Shown in pieces: positions 1-9,067 of a stretch of 64,000 bases of DNA. The notes beneath the pieces were generated by a model. The model was not told the origin of the DNA. It saw only the letters and a program-made list of their open reading frames with translations, and made no database searches. The stretch is from Paenibacillus oenotherae (lineage in GTDB: Bacteria > Bacillota > Bacilli > Paenibacillales > Paenibacillaceae): contig NZ_JAHZIJ010000001.1 in NCBI RefSeq assembly GCF_019443105.1, positions 124,001-188,000 of the forward strand. The letters are read 5' to 3'. How positions within the stretch are numbered: position 1 is the first letter of the stretch; each line of letters starts with the position of its first letter. The position numbers and the translations under genes are program-made.

Positions 1-212
1 ATATCCGTGAAAGCAGGGATACAGATAAGGTCTACCCCGCTCGGAGCCACAAACCCACGAGCAATGGCTACAGCTTTAATCGCTTGGTTCAACGCACCAG
101 CCCCGATTGCCTGCAATTCGGCCGCACCGCGTTCACGTAATACACCGGCCAGCGCCCCTGCAACGGAATTTGGATTAGACTTTGCTGAAACTTTTAATAC
201 ATTTACGTCCAT
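1..212 (-). CDS. spoVS: Stage V sporulation protein S (5' part only)
   Basis: Small Alba-like protein needed for late sporulation steps (coat assembly and spore core dehydration in B. subtilis); its biochemical role is not settled. The visible 70 codons begin MDVNVLKVSAKS and include the conserved RERGAAELQAIGAGALNQA and IARGFVAPSGVDL segments, which is nearly the whole of a protein of about 86 residues; the last residues lie beyond the window edge. The ATG at 212 has a strong Shine-Dalgarno, GAGGAGGTAC, on the minus strand. It follows ymdB and has its own sigma-H-like promoter in the gap, as in B. subtilis. Identity is near certain; only the 3' end is missing. Confidence 0.96.
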   Translation of the reverse strand, partial: MDVNVLKVSAKSNPNSVAGALAGVLRERGAAELQAIGAGALNQAIKAVAIARGFVAPSGVDLICIPAFTD

Positions 213-258
213 GTAAAGTACCTCCTCGGGATTGATGGATGGATACCACTATTTAGAT

Positions 259-288
259 AGTATTCGAGAGAGGGGAGAAAATTCCTTC
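259..288 (-). promoter_or_regulatory. Sigma-H-like promoter of spoVS
   Basis: On the minus strand an AAGGAATT -35 (280-287) is followed after 14 bases by GAATA (261-265), matching the sigma-H pattern AGGAWWT-N12-14-RGAAT. It lies about 50 bases before the spoVS start. B. subtilis spoVS is transcribed by sigma-H, so sequence and known regulation agree. The call is by eye, without a scored search. Confidence 0.6.
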
Positions 289-353
289 TTTCTGAGCAAC
301 ACTTTACAAACTGTTCCGAATTGCGAGAATTTTCAAAGTTTCATACATGGGGT

Positions 354-1148
354 CTACATCATCAGCCAATCGGTTTCAGTCAGCCGGATTTTTTGAATCC
401 GCTTGGCCGAGCCCGTCGATTCATCAATGTCTACAAGCACGGCGTGGAAATGCCAATTGCCTTCATCTACGACGAACCTCGTTGGCAGCTGCGTCTTGAA
501 CTTGTGTATGACAGCCGTCCTTTCCATGCCCAGCACACCATCCATGGGACCTACCATGCCGACATCAGTCAGATAAGCCGTACCGCTTGGCAGAATCCGA
601 TCGTCATTCGTCTGGACATGTGTATGTGTACCCACTACAAGCGATACTGAACCATCCAAATACCAGCCCATAGCAATTTTCTCCGAAGTCGCCTCCGCAT
701 GAAAATCAACCAGAATGCATTTTGTTTTGGAACGCATCTCCTCGATCAGCTCATCAGCCTTGCGGAAGGGACAATCGATCGGTGGAAGAAAGGTGCGCCC
801 CTGCAAATTGATAATTGCAAGCTCCTTGCCATTCGCTTTAATGACCGCTGCTCCTTGTCCCGGCGCCTCCTCAGAAAAGTTAGCAGGACGCACAAGCCTT
901 GGTTGATCATCGATCCATTCGAAAATATCTTTGTTGTCCCATGTATGGTTACCCATCGTAATGCCATGGACGCCTGCATCGAACAGCTCTTTCACGATGG
1001 CAGCTGTAATCCCCCGGCCTGCCGCGGCGTTCTCGCCATTGGCAATTACGATATGCGGGTTGTATTTGCTTATAAGTGAAGGCAGAACCTTCTTGACGGC
1101 GGTGCGGCCCACATTGCCCACAATATCGCCGATAAATAACACGTTCAT
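354..1148 (-). CDS. ymdB: YmdB-family metallophosphodiesterase
   Basis: Member of the TIGR00282/YmdB family of calcineurin-like phosphodiesterases. In B. subtilis YmdB hydrolyses 2',3'-cyclic nucleotides and influences RNA levels, biofilm and motility decisions. The 264-residue protein starts MNVLFIGDIVG and carries the metal-binding motifs NGENAAAGRG, GNHTWDNKD, DFHAEATSEK and GTHTHVQT in the family order and spacing. It lies just downstream of rny, with a hairpin in the gap, and upstream of spoVS, the conserved rny-ymdB-spoVS order. ATG start after a GAGG-containing site. The family call is secure; the physiological role here is inferred from B. subtilis. Confidence 0.96.
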   Translation of the reverse strand: MNVLFIGDIVGNVGRTAVKKVLPSLISKYNPHIVIANGENAAAGRGITAAIVKELFDAGVHGITMGNHTWDNKDIFEWIDDQPRLVRPANFSEEAPGQGAAVIKANGKELAIINLQGRTFLPPIDCPFRKADELIEEMRSKTKCILVDFHAEATSEKIAMGWYLDGSVSLVVGTHTHVQTNDDRILPSGTAYLTDVGMVGPMDGVLGMERTAVIHKFKTQLPTRFVVDEGNWHFHAVLVDIDESTGSAKRIQKIRLTETDWLMM

Positions 1149-1175
1149 CTCATAACCTCACCTAAATAGAATAGA

Positions 1176-1200
1176 AAAGTGGCTGACAGGCAGCCACTTT
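1176..1200 (-). terminator. Hairpin between rny and ymdB
   Basis: A perfect 10-bp stem (AAAGTGGCTG / CAGCCACTTT) with a 5-base loop lies just after the rny stop codon. On the minus strand it is followed by TTCTATTCTATTT, a loose T-rich tail, so it may be a partial terminator that lets some transcription reach ymdB, or a 3' stabilising hairpin. Confidence 0.55.
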
Positions 1201-1221
1201 ACTGGTTTATTGCAGATTTAA

Positions 1222-2763
1222 TTATTTGGCGTATTCAACCGCTCGCGTCTCACGAATAACCGTTACTTTAATATGTCCCGGATAATCGAGTTCGCCCTCG
1301 ATCTTCTTCGTAATATCGCGGGCTAAGCGGAATGCTTCCGTATCGTCGATTTTGTCCGGCTGTACCATAACGCGAACTTCGCGCCCAGCCTGGATTGCGT
1401 ATGATTTCTCAACGCCCTCGAACGATTCCGAGATGTCTTCCAGCTTCTCCAGACGTTTGATATACGTTTCGAGCGTTTCTCTCCGTGCTCCCGGACGCGC
1501 TGCCGACAATGCGTCTGCTGCGCCGACCAGCATGGCGATGACCGATGTCGCTTCGCAATCGCCGTGATGGGATGCGATACTGTTGATAACGACCGGATGC
1601 TCCTTGTACTTCTTCGCCAGCTCCACACCGATTTCAACATGGGAGCCTTCCACCTCATGGTCAAGCGCCTTACCGATGTCATGCAGCAAGCCGGAACGTT
1701 TCGCAAGCGTAATGTCTTCGCCAAGCTCTGCTGCCATCAGACCCGTTAAATAAGCAACCTCCATGGAGTGCTTCAATACATTCTGACCATAACTCGTCCG
1801 ATATTTCAGGCGGCCCAAAATTTTGATCAGATCTGGATGTAAACCATGAACGCCAACCTCGAATGTTGCTTGCTCCCCATATTCGCGGATTCGTTCGTCC
1901 ACTTCTTTGCGAGATTTCTCGACCATCTCTTCGATGCGTGCAGGATGGATACGACCATCTGCAACCAGCTTCTCGAGTGATGTACGGGCAATTTCGCGGC
2001 GAATAGGATCGAAACCGGACAAGATGACCGCTTCCGGTGTATCGTCGATAATGAGATCGATACCGGTCAACGTCTCCAAAGCGCGAATGTTGCGGCCTTC
2101 ACGTCCGATAATGCGGCCTTTCATCTCTTCATTAGGCAGTGCGACAACAGAAACCGTTGTCTCAGCCACATGATCCGCTGCACACCGTTGGATGGCAAGC
2201 GAGATGATGTCACGCGCTTTTTTGTCAGCTTCTTCCTTCGCTTGCTGCTCGATCTCTTTAATCATCTGAGCGGTTTCATGACGAACTTCCTGCTCGACGT
2301 TATTGAGAATAATTTGTTTCGCATCTTCCATTGTCAAGTTCGAAATACGCTCCAACTCTTGAAGCTGCTGCTTGTAGAGTGAATCGATCTGATCTTGTGT
2401 CTCTTCGATCCGCTTCTCTTTGTTGGCTACTTGTTCTTCTTTGCGTTCAAGCGCTTCTATCTTTTTATCCAACGACTCTTCCTTCTGAAGGAGCCGTCTC
2501 TCAAGACGCTGTACCTCATTACGACGCTCACGAATATCTTTATCAGCCTCGGTACGGAGCTTGTGGACTTCGTCTTTCGCTTCGACGACCGTTTCTTTCT
2601 TAAGCGCCTCCGCTTCCTTCCTTGCATTATCAATGATTTGCGTAGCGGCTTGCTCAGCGCTGGAAATTTTGGCCTCGGCGATTGACTTTCGAATAAAGTA
2701 ACCGATCCCAAAGAAAATAACGCCAACAACGAGAGTGATCGGGATCCAGAACCCAATGCCCAT
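1222..2763 (-). CDS. rny: Ribonuclease Y
   Basis: Membrane-anchored endoribonuclease that initiates decay of many mRNAs in Firmicutes. 513 residues: N-terminal membrane helix (about 4-24), long coiled coil (about 28-190), KH RNA-binding domain with [10 protein letters not shown] near 216-225, and an HD nuclease domain with HSMEVAYL and the LLHDIG metal site near 345-375. The C-terminus [12 protein letters not shown] is the usual family end. The ATG at 2763 was chosen because GAGGAGGTGAGAAC precedes it; an in-frame ATG seven codons upstream contains that ribosome site and is therefore unlikely. Downstream is ymdB; upstream are recX and recA. Identity is secure. Confidence 0.98.
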   Translation of the reverse strand: MGIGFWIPITLVVGVIFFGIGYFIRKSIAEAKISSAEQAATQIIDNARKEAEALKKETVVEAKDEVHKLRTEADKDIRERRNEVQRLERRLLQKEESLDKKIEALERKEEQVANKEKRIEETQDQIDSLYKQQLQELERISNLTMEDAKQIILNNVEQEVRHETAQMIKEIEQQAKEEADKKARDIISLAIQRCAADHVAETTVSVVALPNEEMKGRIIGREGRNIRALETLTGIDLIIDDTPEAVILSGFDPIRREIARTSLEKLVADGRIHPARIEEMVEKSRKEVDERIREYGEQATFEVGVHGLHPDLIKILGRLKYRTSYGQNVLKHSMEVAYLTGLMAAELGEDITLAKRSGLLHDIGKALDHEVEGSHVEIGVELAKKYKEHPVVINSIASHHGDCEATSVIAMLVGAADALSAARPGARRETLETYIKRLEKLEDISESFEGVEKSYAIQAGREVRVMVQPDKIDDTEAFRLARDITKKIEGELDYPGHIKVTVIRETRAVEYAK

Positions 2764-2913
2764 GTTCTCACCTCCTCGTTGCATTCACCATAGCAAACGC
2801 TTGTGACGATATTTTGTTTTACAGCCGGTTGTTAACCCGATTCATTCATTAAAATTTGACGAAAAAAATCGTTTCGAATCAATTTTTGGAAGGAAAATCG
2901 ATTCTATAAAGAA

Positions 2914-2943
2914 AGTATACAGGATCATTTTATCTTTTGTGAA
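2914..2943 (-). promoter_or_regulatory. Sigma-A-like promoter of rny
   Basis: Minus strand TTCACA (2938-2943), an 18-base spacer, then TATACT (2914-2919). It sits just after the recX stop codon, leaving a leader of about 140 bases before rny. The -35 is imperfect, so this is a candidate only. Confidence 0.42.
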
Positions 2944-2945
2944 AA

Positions 2946-3650
2946 TCAATTGTCAAGCGCGGGACCCTCTTCGTCCAGCCTTTCCGCCTCAATAGCCGCT
3001 CCAAGAGCCTGTTTCACAACATCGCTCGGAAACCCTCTGCGCAGCAAAAAGGCCATCAGCTTGCGTTTGCGGTCACGGCTCTCCCCCTTCACATGCGGCC
3101 ATTTCTTAATCGCGGCGCGTGTCGCCGCTTCCCTCTCCGCTTCTCTATCGAGGTTATCCGCCGCTTCCTTCGCCGTCGTCTTAGCGATTCCCCGCTGCTC
3201 CAGCTCCTGGCGAAGCAGCCTTCGTCCCTTCAACTGAGTGCGCATCCGCTGCGAAGCAAATCGGTTCGCATAGGAATCATCATCCACCAAACGCTCCTGC
3301 TGCAGACGCTCGAGCGCCTTCTCGCAAGCCGCTTCCTCTATTCCCTTGCGCGCCAAATAGCGGATGATCTCCTTGCTTGTACGCGGCCTCGCACCCAAAT
3401 ATGACAGCGCAAGTACGTATACGCGATGATCGCTGTCTTCTTCTGTTATTTGTCTCAACTCGTCGATAAGAATCTCTCTGCCTTTGAGCAGCCGGTAACG
3501 GATCAACAGATCCTCATGAACCGATGTCAACGGCTCCCTGCTGCCATTGACATACAGCAAGTAGCGTTGTTTCTCCTTGGGATGTCCCTCAACAGCAGTA
3601 ATAAGCAATGCTTCGTCTTCTCTGCCTGCTCCTGTATCCGTCATAGACAT
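2946..3650 (-). CDS. recX: Regulatory protein RecX
   Basis: Modulator of RecA; family members bind RecA filaments and inhibit or tune recombination. The product is about 234 residues, rich in Arg, Lys and Glu, with RecX-type helical repeats such as YLGARPRTSKEIIRYLARKG and LMAFLLRRGFPSDVVKQAL. It lies directly downstream of recA, separated by a terminator, which supports a RecA partner. The start is uncertain: AAAGGGGGAATG precedes ATG codons at 3653, 3650 and 3644, and 3650 or 3644 have the best spacing. A longer frame upstream to 3716 includes that ribosome site and is less likely. B. subtilis RecX is about 264 residues, so this one is somewhat short. Confidence 0.88.
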   Translation of the reverse strand: MSMTDTGAGREDEALLITAVEGHPKEKQRYLLYVNGSREPLTSVHEDLLIRYRLLKGREILIDELRQITEEDSDHRVYVLALSYLGARPRTSKEIIRYLARKGIEEAACEKALERLQQERLVDDDSYANRFASQRMRTQLKGRRLLRQELEQRGIAKTTAKEAADNLDREAEREAATRAAIKKWPHVKGESRDRKRKLMAFLLRRGFPSDVVKQALGAAIEAERLDEEGPALDN

Positions 3651-3730
3651 CATTCCCCCTTTGCTGCACTTTCCTGAATGACCGATACGGTACAAATCGC
3701 TGCTGCAACAGACCATATTGTAACAGAAAA

Positions 3731-3752
3731 AGCACCTTCTCAGGTGCTTTTT
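3731..3752 (-). terminator. recA terminator
   Basis: Stem AGCACCT / AGGTGCT (3731-3737 with 3742-3748) and a TCTC loop; on the minus strand it is followed by TTTTTCTG. It lies right after recA and before recX, so recX is reached by readthrough or by an unseen promoter. Confidence 0.75.
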
Positions 3753-3784
3753 CGGAGATCAGTATCGTAAAGAACGCATTCCGC

Positions 3785-4855
3785 TTATTCCAGATCGAAA
3801 TCGTCTTCATCCTCATCTTCACTGAATCCGCCAGCGCCAAGAGAAGCGCCTGCTGCAACATTGCAAGCATCACGGATTTGTTTCTCAATCGTTGCTGAAA
3901 TTTCCACATGATCTTTCAGAAACTGCTTAGCATTCTCACGGCCTTGACCAAGTCGCTCACCGTTGAACGAGAACCATGCTCCGCTCTTCTGGACAATATC
4001 CATCTCTACCCCGATATCGACGATGCTTCCTTCTTTGGAGATGCCTTCGCCATACATAATATCGATCTCCGCTTGTTTGAACGGCGGAGCTACCTTATTC
4101 TTAACGACTTTAATACGAGTGCGGTTACCGACCATATCATTGCCCTGCTTGATCGTCTCGATACGGCGAACATCCAGACGAACGCTGGAATAGAACTTCA
4201 ATGCCCGGCCGCCCGGTGTCGTCTCCGGGTTGCCGAACATAACGCCGACCTTCTCCCGCAGTTGGTTGATAAAAATCGCAATTGTCTTCGATTTGCTGAT
4301 TGCCCCGGACAGCTTGCGGAGCGCTTGCGACATCAGCCGCGCTTGCAGACCAACGTGCGAATCACCCATGTCGCCCTCAATCTCCGCTTTCGGTACGAGT
4401 GCTGCAACGGAGTCGATAACGATAATATCAACAGCGCCGCTTCGAACGAGCGCCTCCGCAATCTCCAGCGCTTGCTCGCCAGTATCAGGCTGGGAGAGCA
4501 GCAATTCATCAATGTTAACCCCAAGCTTGCCGGCATATGCGGGATCAAGAGCATGCTCCGCATCGATAAAGGCAGCTTGTCCGCCCGCACGCTGTGCCTC
4601 CGCAATCGCGTGCAGCGCAACCGTGGTCTTACCGGACGATTCTGGTCCGTATACTTCGATGATTCGGCCTCTAGGCAATCCGCCGATGCCAAGTGCAATA
4701 TCTAATGCAAGGGAACCGCTGGATACGGTCTCGACTGTGAGCTGTGCGGACTCCCCAAGCTTCATAATGGAACCTTTACCGAATTGTTTCTCTATTTGGC
4801 GTAATGCCATTTCAAGTGCAGCGCGACGATCTGCCAACGAATCCACATCCTTCAT
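3785..4855 (-). CDS. recA: Recombinase RecA
   Basis: DNA strand-exchange ATPase and co-protease for LexA cleavage in the SOS response. Walker A GPESSGKT is at residues 70-77 of the 356-residue reading. The Walker B region [10 protein letters not shown], the L1 loop [22 protein letters not shown] and the L2 loop [21 protein letters not shown] follow, and the tail is acidic ([10 protein letters not shown]). The ATG at 4855 lacks a good ribosome site. An in-frame TTG at 4837, six codons in, is preceded by AAGGATG and gives [12 protein letters not shown], aligning with the B. subtilis N-terminus, so TTG may be the true start. A LexA-type box and sigma-A-like promoter lie just upstream. Identity is certain. 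Confidence 0.98.
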   Translation of the reverse strand: MKDVDSLADRRAALEMALRQIEKQFGKGSIMKLGESAQLTVETVSSGSLALDIALGIGGLPRGRIIEVYGPESSGKTTVALHAIAEAQRAGGQAAFIDAEHALDPAYAGKLGVNIDELLLSQPDTGEQALEIAEALVRSGAVDIIVIDSVAALVPKAEIEGDMGDSHVGLQARLMSQALRKLSGAISKSKTIAIFINQLREKVGVMFGNPETTPGGRALKFYSSVRLDVRRIETIKQGNDMVGNRTRIKVVKNKVAPPFKQAEIDIMYGEGISKEGSIVDIGVEMDIVQKSGAWFSFNGERLGQGRENAKQFLKDHVEISATIEKQIRDACNVAAGASLGAGGFSEDEDEDDFDLE

Positions 4856-4869
4856 TCATTTATAATATT

Positions 4870-4898
4870 ATGATACCTTGTTTCGTTCCCGTTGACAA
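4870..4898 (-). promoter_or_regulatory. Sigma-A-like promoter of recA
   Basis: Minus strand TTGTCA (4893-4898), a 17-base spacer, and TATCAT (4870-4875), ending about 15 bases before the ATG at 4855. Such a short leader would suit the alternative TTG start at 4837 better. Confidence 0.6.
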
Positions 4899-4907
4899 GA
4901 CTTTTTA

Positions 4908-4921
4908 CGAACATATATTCT
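4908..4921. promoter_or_regulatory. LexA/DinR (SOS) box of recA
   Basis: CGAACATATATTCT matches the Gram-positive SOS consensus CGAACATATGTTCG at 12 of 14 positions. It lies 9 bases upstream of the -35 of the recA promoter, similar to the arrangement known for B. subtilis recA. LexA binding here would repress recA until DNA damage. Confidence 0.7.
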
Positions 4922-4947
4922 TATTTCTCTCATCGGCCAATGAGCAT

Positions 4948-4988
4948 AAAAAAAGAACCGCAGCAAAGTAATCTTCGCCACGGTTCTT
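4948..4988 (-). terminator. cinA terminator
   Basis: Stem AAGAACCG (4953-4960) with CGGTTCTT (4981-4988), followed on the minus strand by a run of seven T. It separates cinA from recA, so the two are not simply one operon as in B. subtilis. Confidence 0.85.
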
Positions 4989-5088
4989 CCGTTAACTAAT
5001 GTCGATTATAGACGATATCCCCAGAATTGACAAGCCATTTCTTGCTTTTTCCGGCATTATACATGAGTCTTAGTGCCTAATCTGTTCA

Positions 5089-6342
5089 TTATTCCCTGTT
5101 CTCAAGCCGCTGCCAGAGCCGGTACAATGCCGATTTCGCCGCCCTAAGCCGAATAATATCGCGGCTTCCGCTCAATTTCGCAGTATGTACGATGGTCTGC
5201 TTGCCGCGTTCAGCAATTCCGAAGTAGACGAGCCCGACAGGCTTCCCTTCCGATTCCGAAGGTCCGGCAACGCCAGTTAGCGATACGCCAAAATCACAAT
5301 CGGTCAGCTCGCGCACCCGTTCAGCCATAAGCGCTGCTGTCGACTCACTGATAGCTCCCGGCGCATCTGTTCCCTCAAGCTGTGTCATGGGCACGCCAAG
5401 CAGCTTGTGCTTCATCATGTTCGTATACGTCACGACACCGCCCACAAATTCACCGCTGCTGCCCGGAATGTTCGTTATAAGCTCCGCAAGCAGACCGCCG
5501 GTGACACTCTCCGCGCTGGCCAGCTGGCGCCTTGAGGATCGCAATATGCGCACGATAGCTTCCTCCAGCGGAATATCCTCGTTTGCATACAAATGCTGCC
5601 CGACTCGTTCCTTAATCTGGTCCTCCGCAGCATCAAGACGTCCTGCAGCCTCGTCTGCCGAGATCGCCTTAGTGGAAACGCGTATCGCTACCTCGCCTTC
5701 CTTCGCATAGGGAGCTATCGTAGGGTCGCTTTGCCCCTCGATCAAGTCAAGCAGCGCTTGCTCCAGGCTGGACTCTCCAATGCCGGCAAATTTCAGCACC
5801 CTTGAGTAGAGCCGCCGCTCTTCTCCGGCAATGGAGCGGATCCATTCTTTGGCCGGGCCGTTAAACATCGGCTTCATCTCACGTGGGGGTCCAGGCAGAA
5901 GGACATAATGGGTTCCATCATGGCTTAGCGCGTTGCCTACTGCGAGCCCCGCATCGTTAACAAGCGGGCTGCTCCCTTGGATACAGTTCGCCTGTCTGCG
6001 GTTGCTCTCCACCATATGCATGCCGCGGGATGAGAACAAGGACTCGATCTTGGCCATAGAAGGCTCATGGATTTCAATTTCTCTGCCCAAATAACGCGCT
6101 AGAGCATCCTTGGTCAAATCATCCTGGGTCGGACCAAGCCCGCCTGTAAACACAATCAGCTCGGCGCGCGAACGGGCCAGTTCGATCGCTTGGTGTATAC
6201 GTCCGGCATTGTCCCCGACAACCGTCTGAAAATAAACATCAATGCCAATATCAGCGAGACCTTGCGATAGATAGGTTGCATTTGTATTGACCGTTTGACC
6301 AAGAAGCAGCTCGGTTCCCACGGCGATGATTTCTGCGCGCAT
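5089..6342 (-). CDS. cinA: CinA family protein (competence/damage-inducible; nicotinamide-nucleotide amidase)
   Basis: 417-residue two-domain CinA. The N-terminal MoCF-like domain (about 1-170) includes AEIIAVGTELLLGQTVNTN and FTGGLGPTQDDLTKDAL. The C-terminal CinA/PncC amidase domain (about 255-415) includes ASAESVTGGLLAELIT and GVSLTGVAGPSESEGKPVG. The C-terminal domain of this family deamidates nicotinamide mononucleotide in pyridine-nucleotide recycling; in naturally competent species CinA is co-expressed with recA. Here it precedes recA but has its own terminator. ATG start at 6342 with a GGAGC-type site. Family certain; whether it serves competence here cannot be told. Confidence 0.96.
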   Translation of the reverse strand: MRAEIIAVGTELLLGQTVNTNATYLSQGLADIGIDVYFQTVVGDNAGRIHQAIELARSRAELIVFTGGLGPTQDDLTKDALARYLGREIEIHEPSMAKIESLFSSRGMHMVESNRRQANCIQGSSPLVNDAGLAVGNALSHDGTHYVLLPGPPREMKPMFNGPAKEWIRSIAGEERRLYSRVLKFAGIGESSLEQALLDLIEGQSDPTIAPYAKEGEVAIRVSTKAISADEAAGRLDAAEDQIKERVGQHLYANEDIPLEEAIVRILRSSRRQLASAESVTGGLLAELITNIPGSSGEFVGGVVTYTNMMKHKLLGVPMTQLEGTDAPGAISESTAALMAERVRELTDCDFGVSLTGVAGPSESEGKPVGLVYFGIAERGKQTIVHTAKLSGSRDIIRLRAAKSALYRLWQRLENRE

Positions 6343-6404
6343 ATAACAGCTCCATTTCTGCGTGTATTGAATGCAAGAACAATCTAGAATCTATACGGTA
6401 AGCA

Positions 6405-6441
6405 AAAGCACCATTCCTTAATCAAGAAGGAATGATGCTTT
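6405..6441 (-). terminator. pgsA terminator
   Basis: 15-bp stem (6405-6419 with 6427-6441) with a 7-base loop. The single C/A mismatch on the plus strand becomes a G-U pair in minus-strand RNA, which supports minus-strand use. A TTTTGCTT tail follows. Confidence 0.7.
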
Positions 6442-6461
6442 GTCGGACCAGCACCGTGTCA

Positions 6462-7034
6462 TTACGAAAGCTGTATAATATCTTTATTCTTAAGAAAATA
6501 ATCAATGCCTGAGTATACCGTTATCAGAGCAGCAACCCAGCTTGCAATAAGATCGAAACGGAAGTCAAGAAATGCAAACGGAAAATTATTCAGAAGCAGC
6601 GCGATAATCATCGTAATCTGAACAGCCGTCTTCCACTTGCCCCACTTGCTCGCCGCAAGCACGACTCCCTCCAGAAGGGCGATCTGGCGCAATCCCGTCA
6701 CCGCGAACTCACGGCTTATAATAACAATAACGATCCACGCATCAATCCGATCCATCTGAAGAAGCGATATAAGGACAGCAGCGACGAGCAGCTTATCTGC
6801 CAGCGGATCCAGCAGCTTGCCCAGATTCGTAACGATCTTCCGCTTTCTGGCGATGTAGCCGTCAAGTCCGTCCGTGCTGGCCGCTATAATGAATATAACT
6901 GTGGCCACGACCTGATTCCATGTGATGGTGAAATCTGAAATGACGAGCGGCCCCAGATCGACATTAATAAGCAGCAGGACGATTATCGGTACCAGAACAA
7001 TACGAACGATCGTAATTCGATTGGCTAAATTCAC
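6462..7034 (-). CDS. pgsA: CDP-diacylglycerol-glycerol-3-phosphate 3-phosphatidyltransferase
   Basis: Integral membrane enzyme making phosphatidylglycerophosphate, the committed step to phosphatidylglycerol and cardiolipin. 190 residues with several membrane segments and the complete CDP-alcohol phosphatidyltransferase motif: D58, G59, A62, R63, G72, D76 and D80 in the DGx2ARx8Gx3Dx3D spacing. The start overlaps the rimO stop by 4 bases, so the two are translationally coupled. In B. subtilis pgsA also sits upstream of cinA-recA. Identity is secure. Confidence 0.97.
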   Translation of the reverse strand: MNLANRITIVRIVLVPIIVLLLINVDLGPLVISDFTITWNQVVATVIFIIAASTDGLDGYIARKRKIVTNLGKLLDPLADKLLVAAVLISLLQMDRIDAWIVIVIISREFAVTGLRQIALLEGVVLAASKWGKWKTAVQITMIIALLLNNFPFAFLDFRFDLIASWVAALITVYSGIDYFLKNKDIIQLS

Positions 7035-8359
7035 CTCAGCCCCTCCCCGGACATATCAAACTCATAAGCATGCGTTACCCGCACCTTCTGAATTTCGCCG
7101 ATTCCCACTGTGCAGTTGGAGATAAACACCTCTCCGTCAATTTCAGGGGCATCATATGGCGAACGTCCGATATATACATCGCTTCGGCCATCATAGCGTT
7201 CTACCAGCACATCAATCTCACGGCCAATGTACTTGCCGCTATTATCCTTGGATACTTCACGTTGAATTTCCATCAGCGTGTTGGAGCGCCATTCCTTTAC
7301 ATCATCCGGGACTTGATCCGGCAGACGCACGGCAGGCGTATCTTCTTCATTGGAGTAAGTGAATACCCCAAGACGGTCGAACTTCATCTCGCGCACAAAA
7401 TCACACAGCCGCTGGAAGTCTTCCTCTGTCTCGCCCGGGAATCCGACAATAATCGAGGTGCGCAGCGCTACATCCGGAATACGAGACCGGATTTTGGCGA
7501 CCAGCTCGCGAGTATCCCGTTGACGTCCGGGACGGCGCATTCTCTTCAGAATGGAGTCCTCACTGTGCTGAAGCGGCATATCGATATAATTGCATACCTT
7601 TGAGTTGGATGCTATTGTGTCGATCAGTTCGTCGGTGAAGAAGCCCGGATAAGCATAATGAAGCCGTACCCATGCAATCCCCTCGACCTCGCTCACACGG
7701 TTCAACAGCTCAGGCAGCATGAATTTGTCATACAAATCCGTACCGTAGTTTGTTGAATCCTGCGCGATCAGACTTACTTCCTTGACGCCCTGAGACGCCA
7801 ACTGCTGCACCTCATGCACGATAGAGTCAATGGAACGGCTGCGGAACTTGCCCCGCATGATCGGTATAGAGCAGAATGTGCAGGCATTGTCGCAGCCCTC
7901 GGCAATCTTGACATATGCTGTATATCTTGGCGTAGTGACAAGTCTTGGCAGCTTCTGATCGTAATCGAATGCCGGATTGCCGACCTTCATCGGCTTCTTC
8001 CCGTTAAGCGCTTCGTCCACGATATCTGTAATATGGTGAAAATCACCTGTGCCAACAATGCCGTCTATCTCCGGCATCTCTTCCATCAGCTGCTGTTTAT
8101 AGCGCTGTGTCAAGCAACCTGACACAATAAGCGCCTTGAGCCGCGCTGTTTGCTTGAGCTCTGCCATATCAAGAATCGTATTGACCGATTCTTCCTTAGC
8201 CGCATCTATAAACCCGCATGTATTAACGATGATCACTGTCGCGTCATCGGCTTGATCAACTAAATGATAACCGCGCTCATGAATCAATCCGGACATTATC
8301 TCCGAATCCACAAGATTCTTCTCGCAGCCAAGTGTTACTACTTTTACTCTTTCAGTCAT
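7031..8359 (-). CDS. rimO: Ribosomal protein S12 methylthiotransferase RimO
   Basis: Radical-SAM enzyme that adds a methylthio group to an aspartate of ribosomal protein S12. 442 residues: N-terminal UPF0004 domain with cluster cysteines C12, C48 and C82, radical-SAM CxxxCxxC motif at C156, C160 and C163 (EGCDNACTFCSIP), and a C-terminal TRAM domain (about 375-440). The start MTERVKVVTLGCEKNLVDSE is typical of RimO rather than of its relative MiaB. First gene of a rimO-pgsA unit with a good sigma-A-like promoter. Confidence in RimO over MiaB/MtaB is high from the N-terminal signature. Confidence 0.96.
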   Translation of the reverse strand: MTERVKVVTLGCEKNLVDSEIMSGLIHERGYHLVDQADDATVIIVNTCGFIDAAKEESVNTILDMAELKQTARLKALIVSGCLTQRYKQQLMEEMPEIDGIVGTGDFHHITDIVDEALNGKKPMKVGNPAFDYDQKLPRLVTTPRYTAYVKIAEGCDNACTFCSIPIMRGKFRSRSIDSIVHEVQQLASQGVKEVSLIAQDSTNYGTDLYDKFMLPELLNRVSEVEGIAWVRLHYAYPGFFTDELIDTIASNSKVCNYIDMPLQHSEDSILKRMRRPGRQRDTRELVAKIRSRIPDVALRTSIIVGFPGETEEDFQRLCDFVREMKFDRLGVFTYSNEEDTPAVRLPDQVPDDVKEWRSNTLMEIQREVSKDNSGKYIGREIDVLVERYDGRSDVYIGRSPYDAPEIDGEVFISNCTVGIGEIQKVRVTHAYEFDMSGEGLR

Positions 8360-8400
8360 TGCTGTATCCCCCAGATCTACTCCGTAAAGCTATCGTTACA

Positions 8401-8430
8401 AGTATAATACAAGCTCTAATCTGCTGTCAA
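8401..8430 (-). promoter_or_regulatory. Sigma-A promoter of rimO-pgsA
   Basis: Minus strand TTGACA (8425-8430), an 18-base spacer, and TATACT (8401-8406). Both hexamers are near consensus. It lies about 40 bases upstream of the rimO start and just after the yajQ terminator. Confidence 0.72.
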
Positions 8431-8435
8431 AATAG

Positions 8436-8481
8436 GAAAAAGTCCCATAAACCGCTGCGTTTCATGCTAGAATAGGGACTT
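8436..8481 (-). terminator. yajQ terminator
   Basis: AAGTCCC (8440-8446) pairs with GGGACTT (8475-8481), with an inner AAAC/GTTT stem; on the minus strand TTTTTCC follows. It separates yajQ from the rimO promoter. Confidence 0.7.
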
Positions 8482-8505
8482 CCGCCATATGAAGTAAAGG
8501 ATTCA

Positions 8506-8997
8506 CTAACGATAGTTTGTGAATTGAAGCTCTATTTGCAAGTCAGCTCCGCGCAGAAGTGCCATCACCGCCTGCAGGTCATCACGGCTCTTCCCGGTTA
8601 TCCGAATCTGATCGCCCTGAATTTGACTTTTTACTTTAAGCTTGGAATCGCGTATGAGAATATTGATCTTCTTCGAGATATCCTGTTCGATTCCTTGCTT
8701 CAATGTAATGCGCTGTCTGACCGTTGCAGCTGAAGCGCCTTCAATCTTGCCGTACTCCAGATTTTTGATCGGAACACCGCGCTTGATCATCTTGGACTGC
8801 AGAATATCGATAACATTCTTCAGCTTATACTCATCATCGGAGACGACAACAAGCACATCATTCTCAAGCTTAATGCTGCTCTTGCTGCCCTTGAAGTCAA
8901 AGCGGGTTTCGATCTCCTTCTCTGCCTGTGTAATCGCATTAACCAGTTCCTGCATGTCTACCTTGGATACGATATCGAATGAACTTTCTGAACTCAT
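8506..8997 (-). CDS. YajQ-family nucleotide-binding protein
   Basis: UPF0234/YajQ family, 163 residues with two ferredoxin-like halves: [22 protein letters not shown] at the start, [16 protein letters not shown] near 30-45, and [16 protein letters not shown]-like C-terminus (here [16 protein letters not shown]). Homologues bind nucleotides; a Xanthomonas relative binds cyclic di-GMP and acts as a transcription co-regulator, but the role in Firmicutes is unknown. It forms its own unit between the RodZ-like gene and rimO, with a terminator on each side, and is not at this place in B. subtilis. Family secure, function open. Confidence 0.92.
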   Translation of the reverse strand: MSSESSFDIVSKVDMQELVNAITQAEKEIETRFDFKGSKSSIKLENDVLVVVSDDEYKLKNVIDILQSKMIKRGVPIKNLEYGKIEGASAATVRQRITLKQGIEQDISKKINILIRDSKLKVKSQIQGDQIRITGKSRDDLQAVMALLRGADLQIELQFTNYR

Positions 8998-9067
8998 GTA
9001 TGTAGCAACTCCTTTTTTCCCATCTCTTTCATGTCACGTATTATAACCGAAAAGATAACACAAGAAA

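Noticed and set aside
5387-5710. Plus-strand open frames opposite cinA and similar short frames elsewhere
   Set aside because: Shadows of minus-strand genes, without ribosome sites or conserved motifs.
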